NCBI RefSeq assembly: GCF_009720625.1
Contig: NZ_CP046266.1
Location: forward strand, 3,481,501 to 3,545,500
Reading direction: 5' to 3'
DNA length: 64,000 nucleotides
Source of the DNA: Metabacillus sediminilitoris
GTDB lineage: Bacteria; Bacillota; Bacilli; Bacillales; Bacillaceae
Shown: positions 1-8,842 of the stretch, in pieces
How the letters are laid out: each line of letters opens with the position of its first letter
Position numbering within the stretch: the stretch's first letter is position 1
Notes under the pieces: model-generated
Databases searched by the model: none
The model's input: the letters and a program-made list of their open reading frames with translations, nothing else
What the model was told of the DNA's origin: nothing
Position numbers and translations under genes: made by a program

Positions 1-351
1 GTCCTTATTAACCTTCCTCATGATTTTATAAGACGGCTGCTCGCTTTTATCTTTAATAGCAGACATTTGCGAACCTACAGCAATCGCTATATTTGTTTCA
101 TGAGCAGCTCTAGCTAGTGCTTCATTGATTTTCATCGTATCAATGCCACCGCCGCCTGTCATCGCATTTATTAAAAGAGGCGAACTTAAAATAAGTTCGC
201 CAACTTTTGTAGATAAATCAATTTTTGCGACTGATAGGTTTGGTAAGCTTTGGTGTATTAATGTAATATCATCAAATCCATTTAATCTTTGTTGACCTAA
301 TGCCAAGGTATGCTGGATATGTTCTAATTTTCTTTGTGCTCTTTTGCTCAC
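1..351 (-). CDS. fni: Type 2 isopentenyl-diphosphate delta-isomerase, N-terminal part (cut by window edge)
   Basis: The N-terminal 117 residues are visible; the gene runs off the left edge. The family is an FMN-dependent enzyme that interconverts isopentenyl and dimethylallyl diphosphate in isoprenoid synthesis. The protein starts from GTG with [10 protein letters not shown], followed by a GFDDI stretch, an INAMTGGGG loop and [11 protein letters not shown], all typical of the type 2 TIM-barrel flavoprotein. The start codon is preceded by GGTGAT, and no in-frame ATG lies upstream. It begins 10 bases after the stop of the S1-like gene on the same strand, so the two may be co-transcribed. In B. 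subtilis fni (ypgA) also follows ypfD. Identification is good although only about a third of the protein is present. Confidence 0.85.
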   Translation of the reverse strand, partial: MSKRAQRKLEHIQHTLALGQQRLNGFDDITLIHQSLPNLSVAKIDLSTKVGELILSSPLLINAMTGGGGIDTMKINEALARAAHETNIAIAVGSQMSAIKDKSEQPSYKIMRKVNKD

Positions 352-361
352 CTTATCACCA

Positions 362-1510
362 TTACTTCAGTTTTTTTAGTTGATCTCCAATCATCTCACC
401 TAATTGGAATCCAGATGTAGATTCTTCTTGAGCTTGGTATTGACGAAAATCCTCATCTGTTGCTTTAGGAGATTCTTCTAATTCACGGATACTTAACGAA
501 ATACGTTGATCTGCTTCATTTACATCTAAAACTTTCACTTTCACAACTTGTTTTTCCTCAAGAACTTCCTGAGGTGTTCCAATATGTTTATTCGATATTT
601 GTGAAATGTGCACAAGACCTTCAACACCAGGTAAAATTTCTACAAATGCACCAAACGAAACTAATCGTCTGACTTCACCTTCAAGAACGTCTCCCGGTTT
701 TACTTTATCAGTAATATTAGACCAAGGTCCTGGAAGGGTTTCTTTAATAGAAAGAGAAATTCTTTCATTATCACGGTCTACTGACAGTACTTTTACAGTT
801 ACTTTTTGGCCTTCTTCGACTACCTCGGAAGGTTTTTCGATATGTGTATGTGACAATTGAGAGATATGAACTAAACCGTCAATTCCTCCAATATCAACAA
901 ATGCACCGAAGTCTGTTAGGCGTTGAACCGTACCCTCGATTGTTGAACCAACTTTAAGAGAATCCAATATGAATGATTTTTTTTCAGTTTGTTCCTTTTC
1001 AATTACTGCACGATGAGATAAAATCACTCTGTTTTTCTCACGATCTAACTCAACTACGATTAATGAAAGAGTTTTGCCCATATAATCTGAGAAGTCCTCA
1101 ACGAAATGTGCTTCAACTAAAGAAGCAGGAATAAAGCCGCGTACACCTAAATCAACCACAAGGCCGCCCTTCACTACATCCTTCACTTCAGCTTCAAAGA
1201 CTTCTTTTGTATTAAATTTTTGTTCTAATGAGTCCCAAGCTTTTTCCGCATCAACAGCTCTTTTTGAAAGAACTAATGCTTCATCTTCAACTTTTAAAAC
1301 CTTTAATTCTAGTTCGTCATTTTCACTTATCACATCTGATGCCTTTTCAACATGAAGACTTGAAAGCTCACTAATAGGAATGATACCAGAGTGCTTACAG
1401 TTTTCTATTTCTACAATAACCTGCTTTTCTTCTACCTTTGTTACAATTCCTTTTACAATATTTCCAACCTCAGGTGTTTCAACATGTACGTTATTTAATT
1501 CTTCTACCAT
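362..1510 (-). CDS. ypfD: S1 domain RNA-binding protein, ribosomal protein S1 homologue
   Basis: The protein has 382 residues with four consecutive S1 (OB-fold) RNA-binding repeats, recognised by recurring [53 protein letters not shown] and [19 protein letters not shown] segments. It resembles Bacillus YpfD, a four-repeat homologue of ribosomal protein S1; firmicute versions are shorter than the six-repeat E. coli S1 and are not essential in B. subtilis. The start chosen is the ATG giving MVEELNN, because AAGGAGG lies 8 bases before it. A TTG seven codons upstream would overlap that ribosome binding site. A sigma-A-like promoter sits about 60 bases upstream. Confidence 0.93.
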   Translation of the reverse strand: MVEELNNVHVETPEVGNIVKGIVTKVEEKQVIVEIENCKHSGIIPISELSSLHVEKASDVISENDELELKVLKVEDEALVLSKRAVDAEKAWDSLEQKFNTKEVFEAEVKDVVKGGLVVDLGVRGFIPASLVEAHFVEDFSDYMGKTLSLIVVELDREKNRVILSHRAVIEKEQTEKKSFILDSLKVGSTIEGTVQRLTDFGAFVDIGGIDGLVHISQLSHTHIEKPSEVVEEGQKVTVKVLSVDRDNERISLSIKETLPGPWSNITDKVKPGDVLEGEVRRLVSFGAFVEILPGVEGLVHISQISNKHIGTPQEVLEEKQVVKVKVLDVNEADQRISLSIRELEESPKATDEDFRQYQAQEESTSGFQLGEMIGDQLKKLK

Positions 1511-1571
1511 CTCGATTACCTCCTTGGTCAAAACCTTTGCAACTTTAGAATAAATGTATGTAAAATTTCAT

Positions 1572-1600
1572 TTTATAAATAAAGCTATTACTACCTTCAA
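1572..1600 (-). promoter_or_regulatory. Sigma-A-like promoter for ypfD
   Basis: On the minus strand TTGAAG (1600-1595) and TATAAA (1577-1572) are separated by exactly 17 bases, 62 bases before the ypfD start codon. Each hexamer departs slightly from consensus. Inferred from sequence only. Confidence 0.5.
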
Positions 1601-1683
1601 AATAAAATGAAAAAAAAACCTCTTAATAATAAACTTCTAATAAATGCTACTTTTTGTCAAGTAAGAAGTACTCAACATGATTA

Positions 1684-2259
1684 TTATTTTTTTAGAAGCT
1701 TACCTATTTCATCCATTATGATATTTGACATCTCATCAGCTGCTATTTTTTTCTCCCGGTATTCATCCATATTAATAGGTTTACCGTAAATAACTCGTAA
1801 AGTTTTGAAAGGTTTATATGGTCCTTTAATGGCACATGGAACTACAGCTGCAGTTGAACGGAGTGCAAAGAAGCCCGCTCCTGCCTGCCCTTTACCTAAT
1901 TCTCCATTTTTACTTCTTGTTCCTTCAGGAAAAAAGCCTAAAACATTTCCTTCTTTTAAAATTTTTAAGCCTGTACGTAGTGCTTCTCGATCACTACCGC
2001 CGCGATTCACTGGGAATGTACCAAAATTATGTAGTAAATCCTTTAATATTGGCACTTTAAAAAGCTCTGCTTTTGCCATAAAAAAAACTTTTCTAGGTGC
2101 TGTAACCCCTACGACCGGAGGATCAAAATTACTAATATGATTCGTGCAAAGAAGTACGCCGCCTTCTTTTGGGAAATTTTCTCTCCCCTCGACTTTAATT
2201 CTATATGTGGGTTTTAATATACCTGCTACGACAGATCTTGCAAATGGATATAAAGACAC
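1684..2259 (-). CDS. plsC: 1-acyl-sn-glycerol-3-phosphate acyltransferase
   Basis: The 191-residue membrane-associated acyltransferase transfers an acyl chain to lysophosphatidic acid to make phosphatidic acid, the precursor of membrane phospholipids. The catalytic HX4D motif is visible as NHISNFD near residue 40, and the substrate-binding FPEGTRS motif lies near residue 111. Length matches short Bacillus PlsC. The start is GTG; the gene begins 4 bases after the cmk stop, which indicates translational coupling in a cmk-plsC operon, the same order as in B. subtilis. No clear terminator was found in the 150 bases before ypfD. Confidence 0.92.
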   Translation of the reverse strand: MSLYPFARSVVAGILKPTYRIKVEGRENFPKEGGVLLCTNHISNFDPPVVGVTAPRKVFFMAKAELFKVPILKDLLHNFGTFPVNRGGSDREALRTGLKILKEGNVLGFFPEGTRSKNGELGKGQAGAGFFALRSTAAVVPCAIKGPYKPFKTLRVIYGKPINMDEYREKKIAADEMSNIIMDEIGKLLKK

Positions 2260-2263
2260 AATA

Positions 2264-2935
2264 TCAAAGCCTTTCTTCTATATAATTTTCTATTTTATTA
2301 ACTACATCGAGGATAGACAAAGCTGTCGTGTCAATTTCTATTGCATCATCTGCTTTTCTTAATGGTGCAACTTCTCTTTCTGAATCAAGTTTATCACGAT
2401 TTGCAATTTCTTGTTTTAATTGTTCAAGATTAGATGAGAAGCCCTTTTTTTGATTTTCCTCGTGACGTCTTTTTGCTCTCTCTTCAACAGATGCTCTTAA
2501 AAAGATTTTCAGCTCTGCATTTGGTAAAACATGTGTACCAATATCTCGGCCATCCATCACAACGCCACCTTCTCTTGCTAATTGACGTTGTCTTTTTAAC
2601 ATTTCCTCCCTGACCTTTGAGTGCATAGCAACAATGGATACATTATTTGTAACTTCATTAGAACGAATAATTTCTGTTACATTCTCTTCGTTCACCATTA
2701 CATTTTGGCCTTCTTCAGTAGGAAGAAGTTCAATATTTATTGTTGATAGAACATCTGCCACTTTGTCTTCATCATGTAAATCGATGTTATTTTCTAATGC
2801 TTTGTATGTCAATGCTCGATACATGGCACCAGTATCAATATAAATGTATGAATAATGTTCAGCAATTATTTTCGCAACCGTGCTTTTTCCAGCTGCAGCT
2901 GGACCGTCAATTGCTATAGATAGTTTTTGTTTCAT
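2264..2935 (-). CDS. cmk: Cytidylate kinase (CMP/dCMP kinase)
   Basis: The 223-residue enzyme phosphorylates CMP and dCMP with ATP, feeding CDP into phospholipid and nucleotide synthesis. The N-terminus carries the P-loop [12 protein letters not shown], followed by [16 protein letters not shown] for substrate binding, [14 protein letters not shown], and a lid region with [10 protein letters not shown]. The size fits the long bacterial Cmk with its CMP-binding insert. GGAGGAATT directly precedes the ATG. It leads the cmk-plsC pair, so CMP recycling and phosphatidate synthesis genes are transcribed together. Confidence 0.95.
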   Translation of the reverse strand: MKQKLSIAIDGPAAAGKSTVAKIIAEHYSYIYIDTGAMYRALTYKALENNIDLHDEDKVADVLSTINIELLPTEEGQNVMVNEENVTEIIRSNEVTNNVSIVAMHSKVREEMLKRQRQLAREGGVVMDGRDIGTHVLPNAELKIFLRASVEERAKRRHEENQKKGFSSNLEQLKQEIANRDKLDSEREVAPLRKADDAIEIDTTALSILDVVNKIENYIEERL

Positions 2936-3043
2936 AATTCCTCCAAATAGTTTTTTAGTCTAGTAGTTTTGGTGTAGTAGAGCTATTATTATGAAAAATA
3001 TTTGGGTTGTGTATTTTACATCTCTTTTTATCCAAACAAAGAA

Positions 3044-3065
3044 GCAGGCCACATCACACACCTGC
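3044..3065 (-). terminator. Weak intrinsic terminator after ypfB
   Basis: A 5-bp GC stem, GCAGG (3044-3048) with CCTGC (3061-3065), is followed in the minus direction by TTCTTTGTTT. The stem is short, so it may work poorly. Confidence 0.4.
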
Positions 3066-3066
3066 G

Positions 3067-3249
3067 TCATCTCTGCCCGCTAAAAGTTTCGAGCCATTCA
3101 GTAATGGTTATTTTATTTACTCCTTCATATTGAACCACACGAGAAAAGTATGGTTGAATGCTAGGCTGTTGTATCAAAAATTGCGCAAATACTAAGGCTA
3201 TAAATTGAATAACGATTAATTTGATTAAAATACGTTCAAATCTTTTCAT
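3067..3249 (-). CDS. ypfB: YpfB-like small membrane protein (DUF5359)
   Basis: This small protein of 60 residues has one predicted N-terminal membrane segment (roughly residues 8-27, rich in I, L, V, A and F) preceded by the basic MKRFERILIK. The remainder is soluble and contains QPYFSRVVQYEGV. Its size, layout and position between cmk and ypfA match the Bacillus YpfB family of unknown function. Nothing in the sequence indicates an activity. The ATG follows a weak GGAG-like site. Confidence 0.75.
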   Translation of the reverse strand: MKRFERILIKLIVIQFIALVFAQFLIQQPSIQPYFSRVVQYEGVNKITITEWLETFSGQR

Positions 3250-3357
3250 GTTTTCAACTCCGGCATATTATACAAATTTGACTATAACGGTGAATGATCA
3301 GTAGATTTCTGAAATTGGACCCGCAATAGTATGTAGTATGCATAAAAAAACCGAAAT

Positions 3358-4020
3358 TTATTCTTTAATAAGCCCTTTTCTACGCATTTGAATTTGTTGG
3401 TTAAAACAGTAACGTAATAATGTTTGACGAGTAGCTTCATCGATTTCCAAAAATTGCAATGGAGCTTTTTGAAATGATTCATTCTCCATAGGAAGAAATC
3501 GAACAATTTTTGCTTTTATTTTTATGTATTCAATCTTTTCATTCTGAAATGGTAATGAAAACCAAACTATCAGTTCTTGATCCTGCTTTAATTTTGTGGA
3601 TTTAGGGAGGATTATTGCTGCACCTCCTGCACTAATATCAGTGGTTACAGCTACAAAAGGCTGAAATTCATTATTGACTGGATGAACTGCAACATCTAGC
3701 GTAACATCAATCCTAACAAATTCTCTTCTTTGTATACGGATTACGTCATCTTCACCTGGATATGCCAATGATATCATTGGAATCCTATCCTTCACACGAC
3801 CTGTAACAACCGTCTGAAAACGAAAAGCTTGTTGATCTTTATTTACAAACGATACTGAAAGTTCAGTACCAATCATCAGATAGGCTGTTCGTCCTGTACT
3901 TGCATTTGTTGGATAATCTATATAAAGCTGATTTCCTTTTCTTTCTACAAGCTTGCATTTAAATCTTTCAACATTATCCGTTTTCGTTTCTAAAAAAATG
4001 ACATCACCAATACTTAGCAC
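3358..4020 (-). CDS. motI: PilZ-domain c-di-GMP receptor, flagellar brake (YpfA/MotI/DgrA)
   Basis: The 220-residue cytoplasmic protein has an N-terminal YcgR-like beta domain (about residues 1-90) and a C-terminal PilZ domain (about 95-215). The c-di-GMP ligands are present: RREFVR at residues 98-103 supplies the RxxxR motif and DISAGG at 128-133 the D/NxSxxG motif. In B. subtilis the orthologue YpfA (MotI/DgrA), when loaded with c-di-GMP, interacts with MotA and slows flagellar rotation. Both motifs are intact, so ligand binding is expected. The start is GTG after AGAGAGTG. The same window contains a GGDEF-type protein (47055-48038), a possible but unproven source of the ligand. Confidence 0.88.
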   Translation of the reverse strand: MLSIGDVIFLETKTDNVERFKCKLVERKGNQLYIDYPTNASTGRTAYLMIGTELSVSFVNKDQQAFRFQTVVTGRVKDRIPMISLAYPGEDDVIRIQRREFVRIDVTLDVAVHPVNNEFQPFVAVTTDISAGGAAIILPKSTKLKQDQELIVWFSLPFQNEKIEYIKIKAKIVRFLPMENESFQKAPLQFLEIDEATRQTLLRYCFNQQIQMRRKGLIKE

Positions 4021-4111
4021 AAAATCACTCTCTTTTCATACTCTCTATCTTATTAAAGCATGTACCATAGCGATGTGCAAGGGTGCATTCTAAACAACTT
4101 TTTAAAAACAA

Positions 4112-4152
4112 AAGAGGATATCCCCGAAAAAAATCATTAGGGATTTCCTCTT
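4112..4152 (-). terminator. Intrinsic terminator of the sleB-ypeB operon
   Basis: A 13-bp stem with one mismatch pairs 4112-4124 with 4140-4152; on the minus strand it is followed by CTTTTGTTTTT. It lies 15 bases past the ypeB stop codon. Confidence 0.8.
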
Positions 4153-4166
4153 CTTTTCATTCTAAT

Positions 4167-5513
4167 TTATACTTCTTGAAAAATTGGTTCTGGGTTCTTC
4201 AACTTTTCTATTTTTTCTTCATTTCCGTTTTCAGCATTTATAAAAATACGATAAGTATCTTTGTTAATTGTACCTAAAAATTCAAAACACAGGACTTCTT
4301 CACCAAATTCATCAACGATTATAGCTAATCTGTCCTCTTGAACCGCCAAGCTTGGGTTCAACATTTTTGCAGCCGCCTCTTTTGAAATTTTAGGCTTCTC
4401 AATTTCTCTTTTTTTATGAGCTGCTAAATAATCTCTTGCAGAAAAACCAATAACTTTTCCATCATCTAAAGCAACCTTCATCTTAATTGCATCAGGGTAA
4501 ATTCTCACACCTTCGTTAATTGAAACAAATGAAAAAACGCCGATATTATCATATTGATCACTTTCAAAGAGATCAAGATCCTTAAACCCGTGCTTTTCTA
4601 AAAATTTTCTAGCACTGTTTGAAGCTTCATTTAAACTAATCGATTGTTTTTTAACCTCACGATTTTGCACTAAAAATATCGGATGTCCGCCTTTTTGTGT
4701 TAAATCCATATTCACATCTACGTTATTTTTTTTATCGTGCATGGAGACACTATAAAATTCAAATTTCGAACCTTCTCCATTTTTAGCTACCTTTACATCT
4801 GAAACACCGTTAGAAACAAATGTTTTTGCAATTTTTTTTGCTTCAGCTTCATTAATTTCTTTACCTTCTAGTTCTTTAAATCCCTTGTTTATTTCTTTTT
4901 CATTCGACATAAAACTGGTGCCAAAATCAGCTTCAGAATATCCTTCTACATTTTCTTCAACTGTTTTAAATCCATCAATAATTGTATTATCAGCTTGTTT
5001 TTGGCCAGAAGCAAGTGCTAATTCAACATCCATCCATCGCAAATTATTTTCAATTGCTAAATGCTGTACATTTCTTAGTTCGTTTTGAATTTCTTCAGAC
5101 TTTGTATACATCTGTTCTAATGTTTTGTATTCGTCATCTGAAAGTGGTTCCTTTTCCAAGTCTCGTACTGCAGTTCGATAACTAAAATCACTTATTCCTG
5201 CTAAAAATTCTTCTGTTTTATTAAATGGAAGTAAAGCTAAAGGTAATTGACCTACATCAGATTGTGCTTCAGATGTAATTCTCCAAACGTCTACTAATGC
5301 AGGTGATAATGATTTCTTTGAATTCATAGCAAGTGTTGCACCGATCCGATCATGTAATTGGTCTACTCGGTATGATAAATCATGAAAGGCCCGTTGATAA
5401 TTATTCTCTGCTTGTATAAGCACCGCGTTCTTTTCTTGATGTTCTTTATATCCCCAATATCCGGAGCCTATGACAGCTAGTGATAAAATACCAATTAATA
5501 TTCCACGTATCAT
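4167..5513 (-). CDS. ypeB: Spore germination protein YpeB
   Basis: The 448-residue protein has an N-terminal membrane anchor (residues 3-18, GILIGILSLAVIGSGYWG), a helical N-terminal half and C-terminal PepSY-like repeats. One of these contains EINEAEAKKIAKTFV and a later one ISKEAAAKMLNPSL. YpeB is required for assembly and stability of the cortex-lytic enzyme SleB in the spore and is found in essentially all spore formers. The gene follows sleB by 15 bases on the same strand, the usual two-gene operon transcribed in the forespore. An AAAGGGTGA ribosome site precedes the ATG. A strong terminator follows. Confidence 0.93.
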   Translation of the reverse strand: MIRGILIGILSLAVIGSGYWGYKEHQEKNAVLIQAENNYQRAFHDLSYRVDQLHDRIGATLAMNSKKSLSPALVDVWRITSEAQSDVGQLPLALLPFNKTEEFLAGISDFSYRTAVRDLEKEPLSDDEYKTLEQMYTKSEEIQNELRNVQHLAIENNLRWMDVELALASGQKQADNTIIDGFKTVEENVEGYSEADFGTSFMSNEKEINKGFKELEGKEINEAEAKKIAKTFVSNGVSDVKVAKNGEGSKFEFYSVSMHDKKNNVDVNMDLTQKGGHPIFLVQNREVKKQSISLNEASNSARKFLEKHGFKDLDLFESDQYDNIGVFSFVSINEGVRIYPDAIKMKVALDDGKVIGFSARDYLAAHKKREIEKPKISKEAAAKMLNPSLAVQEDRLAIIVDEFGEEVLCFEFLGTINKDTYRIFINAENGNEEKIEKLKNPEPIFQEV

Positions 5514-5528
5514 GCTATTTCACCCTTT

Positions 5529-6701
5529 CTATAAACAGAAAATATGTTTTCCGATACGTTTAATTTGTGGTCTACCCCAAATCCATGAACTAGTTGCTGT
5601 ATTTGGGTTAAAATAATATGTTGCACCTTCAGTTGGATCAAATCCATTTATCGCATCTAATACAGCTTTCTTAGCCTGTTCATTAGGTGTTAGCCAGATT
5701 TGTCCATCCGCTACTGCTGTAAAAGCTCGTGGCTCAAAGATAACTCCTGCAACCGTATTTGGGAATGTTGCACTTCCTACACGATTGAGTATGACTGCCG
5801 CTACTGCTACTTGACCGATATACGGTTCACCCCTTGCTTCACCATATACAGCATTAGCCATTAATTGAATATCATTTTGAGAATAGCCATTTGGTAAATT
5901 AACCGCCGTTGTTGTTTGTTGTTCTTGTTTTTGCTGTTCTTGTTGTTTTTGTTGCTGCTGTTGTGGTTGCGCCTGTTGCTGCTGTTGCTGTTGTTTTTGT
6001 TGTCGCTGCTGTTGCTGCTGCTGTTCCTGTTGTTTTTGTTGTTGCTGCTGTTGCTGCTGCTGTTCCTGTTGTTTTTGTTGTTGCTGCTGTTGCTGCTGCT
6101 GTTCCTGTTGTTTTTGTTGTTGCTGCTGTTGCTGCTGTTGCTGCTTCTGTTCCTGTTGTTTTTGTTGTTGCTGTTGTTGCTGTTCCTGTTGTTTTTGTTG
6201 TTGCTGTTGTTGAGTAACCTGAGACTTATAGGTTTGCTCCTGTTGCTGTTTTCTTTGTTCTGCAATTTGTTTTGCTCTTTGAATTTGTTGTGCAGTTGGA
6301 GCAGTTTGTTGGGCTAATGGTATCCCACCGTAGTGTGTAAACCGTTTGCCGCTATTTATTTGCTTATATACGAAATCTTTATAAAATTTAGTAGATCTTT
6401 GCAGCATATCTTTCGTTTTTTGCCCTACTAATCCATCAATTTCTTCTAATTCAAACATGTGTTGAAAGTTTCTAACAGCCCAATACGTACTCCAACCATA
6501 TACTCCGTCAATTGTTCCATGGTAATACCCGTTATATTGAAGTCTTGCTTGCAATTCAATAACATCACTACCAGTTGCACCTTTTTGGATAATCTGATTT
6601 GAAAAAGCATGTGCTACAGGGACATTTATTGAAGAAATTTGTAAGGTGACAGAAGTAAAAGTCACTACTGCAACCATCAACATTATGCGCATGTTTTTCA
6701 T
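5529..6701 (-). CDS. sleB: Spore cortex-lytic enzyme SleB with an expanded glutamine-rich linker
   Basis: SleB cleaves cortex peptidoglycan during germination as a lytic transglycosylase. The order is a signal peptide (about 1-32), a peptidoglycan-binding domain (about 38-100, with SDVIELQARLQYNGYY and DGVYGWSTYWAVRNFQ), a linker, and the hydrolase_2 catalytic domain (about 269-390) with the catalytic Glu at about 288 in AVYGEARGE. Typical SleB has about 300 residues; this one has 390 because residues about 151-265 are almost entirely Gln with Lys and Glu. The DNA there (about 5905-6250) carries 39-bp tandem units. AGGAGG precedes the ATG. It is co-transcribed with ypeB. Confidence 0.93.
   Translation of the reverse strand: MKNMRIMLMVAVVTFTSVTLQISSINVPVAHAFSNQIIQKGATGSDVIELQARLQYNGYYHGTIDGVYGWSTYWAVRNFQHMFELEEIDGLVGQKTKDMLQRSTKFYKDFVYKQINSGKRFTHYGGIPLAQQTAPTAQQIQRAKQIAEQRKQQQEQTYKSQVTQQQQQQKQQEQQQQQQQKQQEQKQQQQQQQQQQKQQEQQQQQQQQQKQQEQQQQQQQQQKQQEQQQQQQRQQKQQQQQQQAQPQQQQQKQQEQQKQEQQTTTAVNLPNGYSQNDIQLMANAVYGEARGEPYIGQVAVAAVILNRVGSATFPNTVAGVIFEPRAFTAVADGQIWLTPNEQAKKAVLDAINGFDPTEGATYYFNPNTATSSWIWGRPQIKRIGKHIFCL
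5905..6250. repeat. CTG/TTG-rich tandem repeat tract within sleB
   Basis: The tract is made of CTG, TTG and CTT triplets. The marker TTCCTG recurs at 6024, 6063 and 6102 (39-bp spacing), then at 6150 and 6183. On the coding strand it encodes runs of Gln punctuated by KQQE. Such arrays are prone to slippage in multiples of three. The long Leu- and Val-rich frames on the other strand are by-products. Confidence 0.9.
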
Positions 6702-6841
6702 GTTGCTGCCTCCTCTAGTAGATGTAATTACTTAAACGTATTTTTTGTAGTCTTTGGTATTTTATTCATCCTAATTAACATGCAGCCAATTTATCAAATG
6801 ATGGGAATGGAAAAGAATCAGCGTAATGACTTAAAAAAAAG

Positions 6842-6887
6842 AAAACTAAGACTTTTAGCTAATTTCTATAGCAAAAGCCTTAGTTTT
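6842..6887 (-). terminator. Intrinsic terminator after prsW
   Basis: AAAACTAAG-x-CTTTT (6842-6856) pairs with AAAAG-x-CTTAGTTTT (6873-6887), and the minus-strand hairpin runs into TTTTCTTTTTTTT. It separates prsW from sleB. Confidence 0.8.
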
Positions 6888-6910
6888 TAGTTTGCACAAA
6901 AAAAACTGCC

Positions 6911-7573
6911 TTAGGGCAGTTTTGAATCAATAATATTTACTCTCGCTTTTTTTGCTTTATGTAAAGCAAACCACCATAAAAACAACATAAATGGAACCAT
7001 AATATAACGCCAATTTACATAACTTATTAAAATCGAGTCATAAATAGTATGCAGGAAAATCGGTAATAGACTAGAAAAGAGCAGCCATTTTTTTTGCTCA
7101 TCACCGCCCGAGAATTTCCCTTTCCCTAGATAATAGCCCATTATCACGCCAAATAGAGCATGACTTGAAACAGGTAATATAGCACGGCCAAATGCATGTT
7201 CTAAACCATTGGCAAATAAATAGATGATATTTTCTAGTGTAGCAAATCCTAATGAAACAGAAACACCATATACAATCCCATCATAATGTTCATCAAAGTG
7301 AACATGCTGATAAATGGTAAAAAACAAAATAAACCATTTGAAAAATTCTTCTAAAAATCCTACTGCAACAAAGGTATACATGATTTTAGAAGAAAATACA
7401 GTTTCAACATCTAATACATATTGGATAAACATAATAGGGAAAACGAGCAGGGCCCCAAAAATAAACGAACGCAGCACCATATAAAATGGCTCTGTATCGT
7501 ACTGATCCTTTAGATAAAAATAGCTTAACAAAGCAAGACCTGGGGCAATGCCCGCAGAAATAATTGCAATCAT
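6911..7573 (-). CDS. prsW: Intramembrane protease PrsW (site-1 protease for anti-sigma factor RsiW)
   Basis: The 220-residue polytopic membrane protein has about seven hydrophobic segments. It has the PrsW-family glutamate motif EEFFKW (near residue 75), the Asp/Glu-containing ATLENIIYL region and the histidines of [12 protein letters not shown] and [10 protein letters not shown], which are the proposed metal ligands. In B. subtilis PrsW cleaves RsiW under envelope stress and releases sigma-W. sigW and rsiW are not in this window. The neighbour order ypeB-sleB-prsW is conserved in Bacillus. The gene ends in a strong terminator. Confidence 0.9.
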   Translation of the reverse strand: MIAIISAGIAPGLALLSYFYLKDQYDTEPFYMVLRSFIFGALLVFPIMFIQYVLDVETVFSSKIMYTFVAVGFLEEFFKWFILFFTIYQHVHFDEHYDGIVYGVSVSLGFATLENIIYLFANGLEHAFGRAILPVSSHALFGVIMGYYLGKGKFSGGDEQKKWLLFSSLLPIFLHTIYDSILISYVNWRYIMVPFMLFLWWFALHKAKKARVNIIDSKLP

Positions 7574-7798
7574 TCACAGGCCTCTTTCCTTTAAAGTCTT
7601 TCTATTGATATAGCACTTATAGCCTATTCCATTTACATATTAAGTAGTTTTTAAGCACTATCATTCCGTCTATTTGTAATAGATAATCATTTTTATAGGA
7701 TATTTTACTTTCTTAATCGTATCATGTTATCGTAAAATTGAAAATGACTGAAGAACATTTCGACAACACAAATCTAAGAACTGCTAACATGGAGGATT

Positions 7799-8773
7799 AT
7801 GGTTTTGAAAAATATACTTTTAATACACACAGGCGGAACAATATCAATGAAAGAAGACGAAACAACAGGTGAAGTAAAGCCTGGAGATAAGAATCCACTC
7901 GTATTCCAAACAAACGAGATCCCAAATATCCATTTTTTCACACACGAATTATTTCATTTACCATCACCACATATAACACCTAATAATATGCTGGAAATCA
8001 AAACCTTTATTGAAAAAAATGTTAATACACATTCTATTGATGGAGTTGTCATTACACACGGAACAGACACACTTGAAGAGACGGCATTTTTCCTTGATAT
8101 CACGTTATCGTTATCTATTCCTGTCGTTATCACAGGTGCGATGAGATCGAGTAATGAATTAGGCTCAGATGGTTTGTATAATCTTATATCATCATTAAAA
8201 GTTGCCACTTCCGAAAAAGCCAAGGATCTGGGTGTGCTTGTTGTGATGAATGATGAAATACACACAGCAAAAAATGTAACGAAAACTCATACAAGTAATA
8301 TTGCAACCTTCCAAAGTCCACAATACGGACCAATTGGCATCGTAAATAAGGGAGGCGTTGTCTTCCATCATAAACCATTATTAAACAAGCCATTGAATGT
8401 TTCTAAACTTGATAAAAAAGTATTTTTACTTAAAGCATATGCTGGAATGGATGATTCTTTATTCCAAGCAATTGAACAACATAATATCGATGGATTAGTT
8501 ATTGAAGCATTAGGCCAAGGGAATTTACCGCCAACACTACTGCCTGGCTTAAAAAAACTTTTAAATAAAGGTATACCAATTGTTCTTGTATCACGTTGTT
8601 TTAATGGTATTGTTCAAGATATTTATGGCTATGAAGGTGGAGGAAGGCATTTAAAGGAATTAGGTATGATTTTTAGTAATGGTTTGAATGGTCAAAAAGC
8701 AAGACTGAAATTAATGATTGCTTTAGAAACAACATCAGATCGAGAAAAGCTTGAAGAAATATTTTCAATCTAA
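7799..8773 (+). CDS. L-asparaginase (cytoplasmic, AnsA/AnsB family)
   Basis: The 324-residue enzyme hydrolyses asparagine to aspartate and ammonia. The first threonine motif HTGGTISM lies at the N-terminus (about residues 10-17) and the second, VVITHGTDTLEET, at about residue 85; ITGAMRSSNELGSDG follows. There is no signal peptide, so it should be cytosolic. GGAGG lies only 3 bases before the ATG but 9 before an in-frame TTG at 7805, which gives MKNILLIHTGG and is probably the true start. It is the only rightward gene between 1 and 19 kb and faces ypdA across a shared terminator. A symbol is withheld because the paralogue cannot be settled. Confidence 0.88.
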   Translation: MVLKNILLIHTGGTISMKEDETTGEVKPGDKNPLVFQTNEIPNIHFFTHELFHLPSPHITPNNMLEIKTFIEKNVNTHSIDGVVITHGTDTLEETAFFLDITLSLSIPVVITGAMRSSNELGSDGLYNLISSLKVATSEKAKDLGVLVVMNDEIHTAKNVTKTHTSNIATFQSPQYGPIGIVNKGGVVFHHKPLLNKPLNVSKLDKKVFLLKAYAGMDDSLFQAIEQHNIDGLVIEALGQGNLPPTLLPGLKKLLNKGIPIVLVSRCFNGIVQDIYGYEGGGRHLKELGMIFSNGLNGQKARLKLMIALETTSDREKLEEIFSI

Positions 8774-8810
8774 TACTTGATAATGATGCATTTTAAAATA
8801 GGTATAAAAA

Positions 8811-8842
8811 AAAGTGAGAAATAACAATTTATCTCTCACTTT
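8811..8842. terminator. Bidirectional terminator between asparaginase gene and ypdA
   Basis: A 14-bp stem with one mismatch pairs 8811-8824 with 8829-8842. T-rich sequence follows on the plus strand and a run of A precedes it, so it can serve both converging genes. It overlaps the last codons of ypdA. Confidence 0.85.

Noticed and set aside
1607..1789. Plus-strand 60-codon frame near the plsC end
   Set aside because: AT-rich, no ribosome site, overlaps plsC in antisense.
5861..6317. Long Leu-, Val- or Asn-rich open frames over the sleB repeat
   Set aside because: They arise from reading CTG/TTG triplets in other frames; sleB in the Gln frame has clear domains at both ends.
6736..6768. Sigma-G promoter before sleB
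   Set aside because: TGAATA is present but no acceptable CATxxTA-type element occurs at a 17-18 base spacing.
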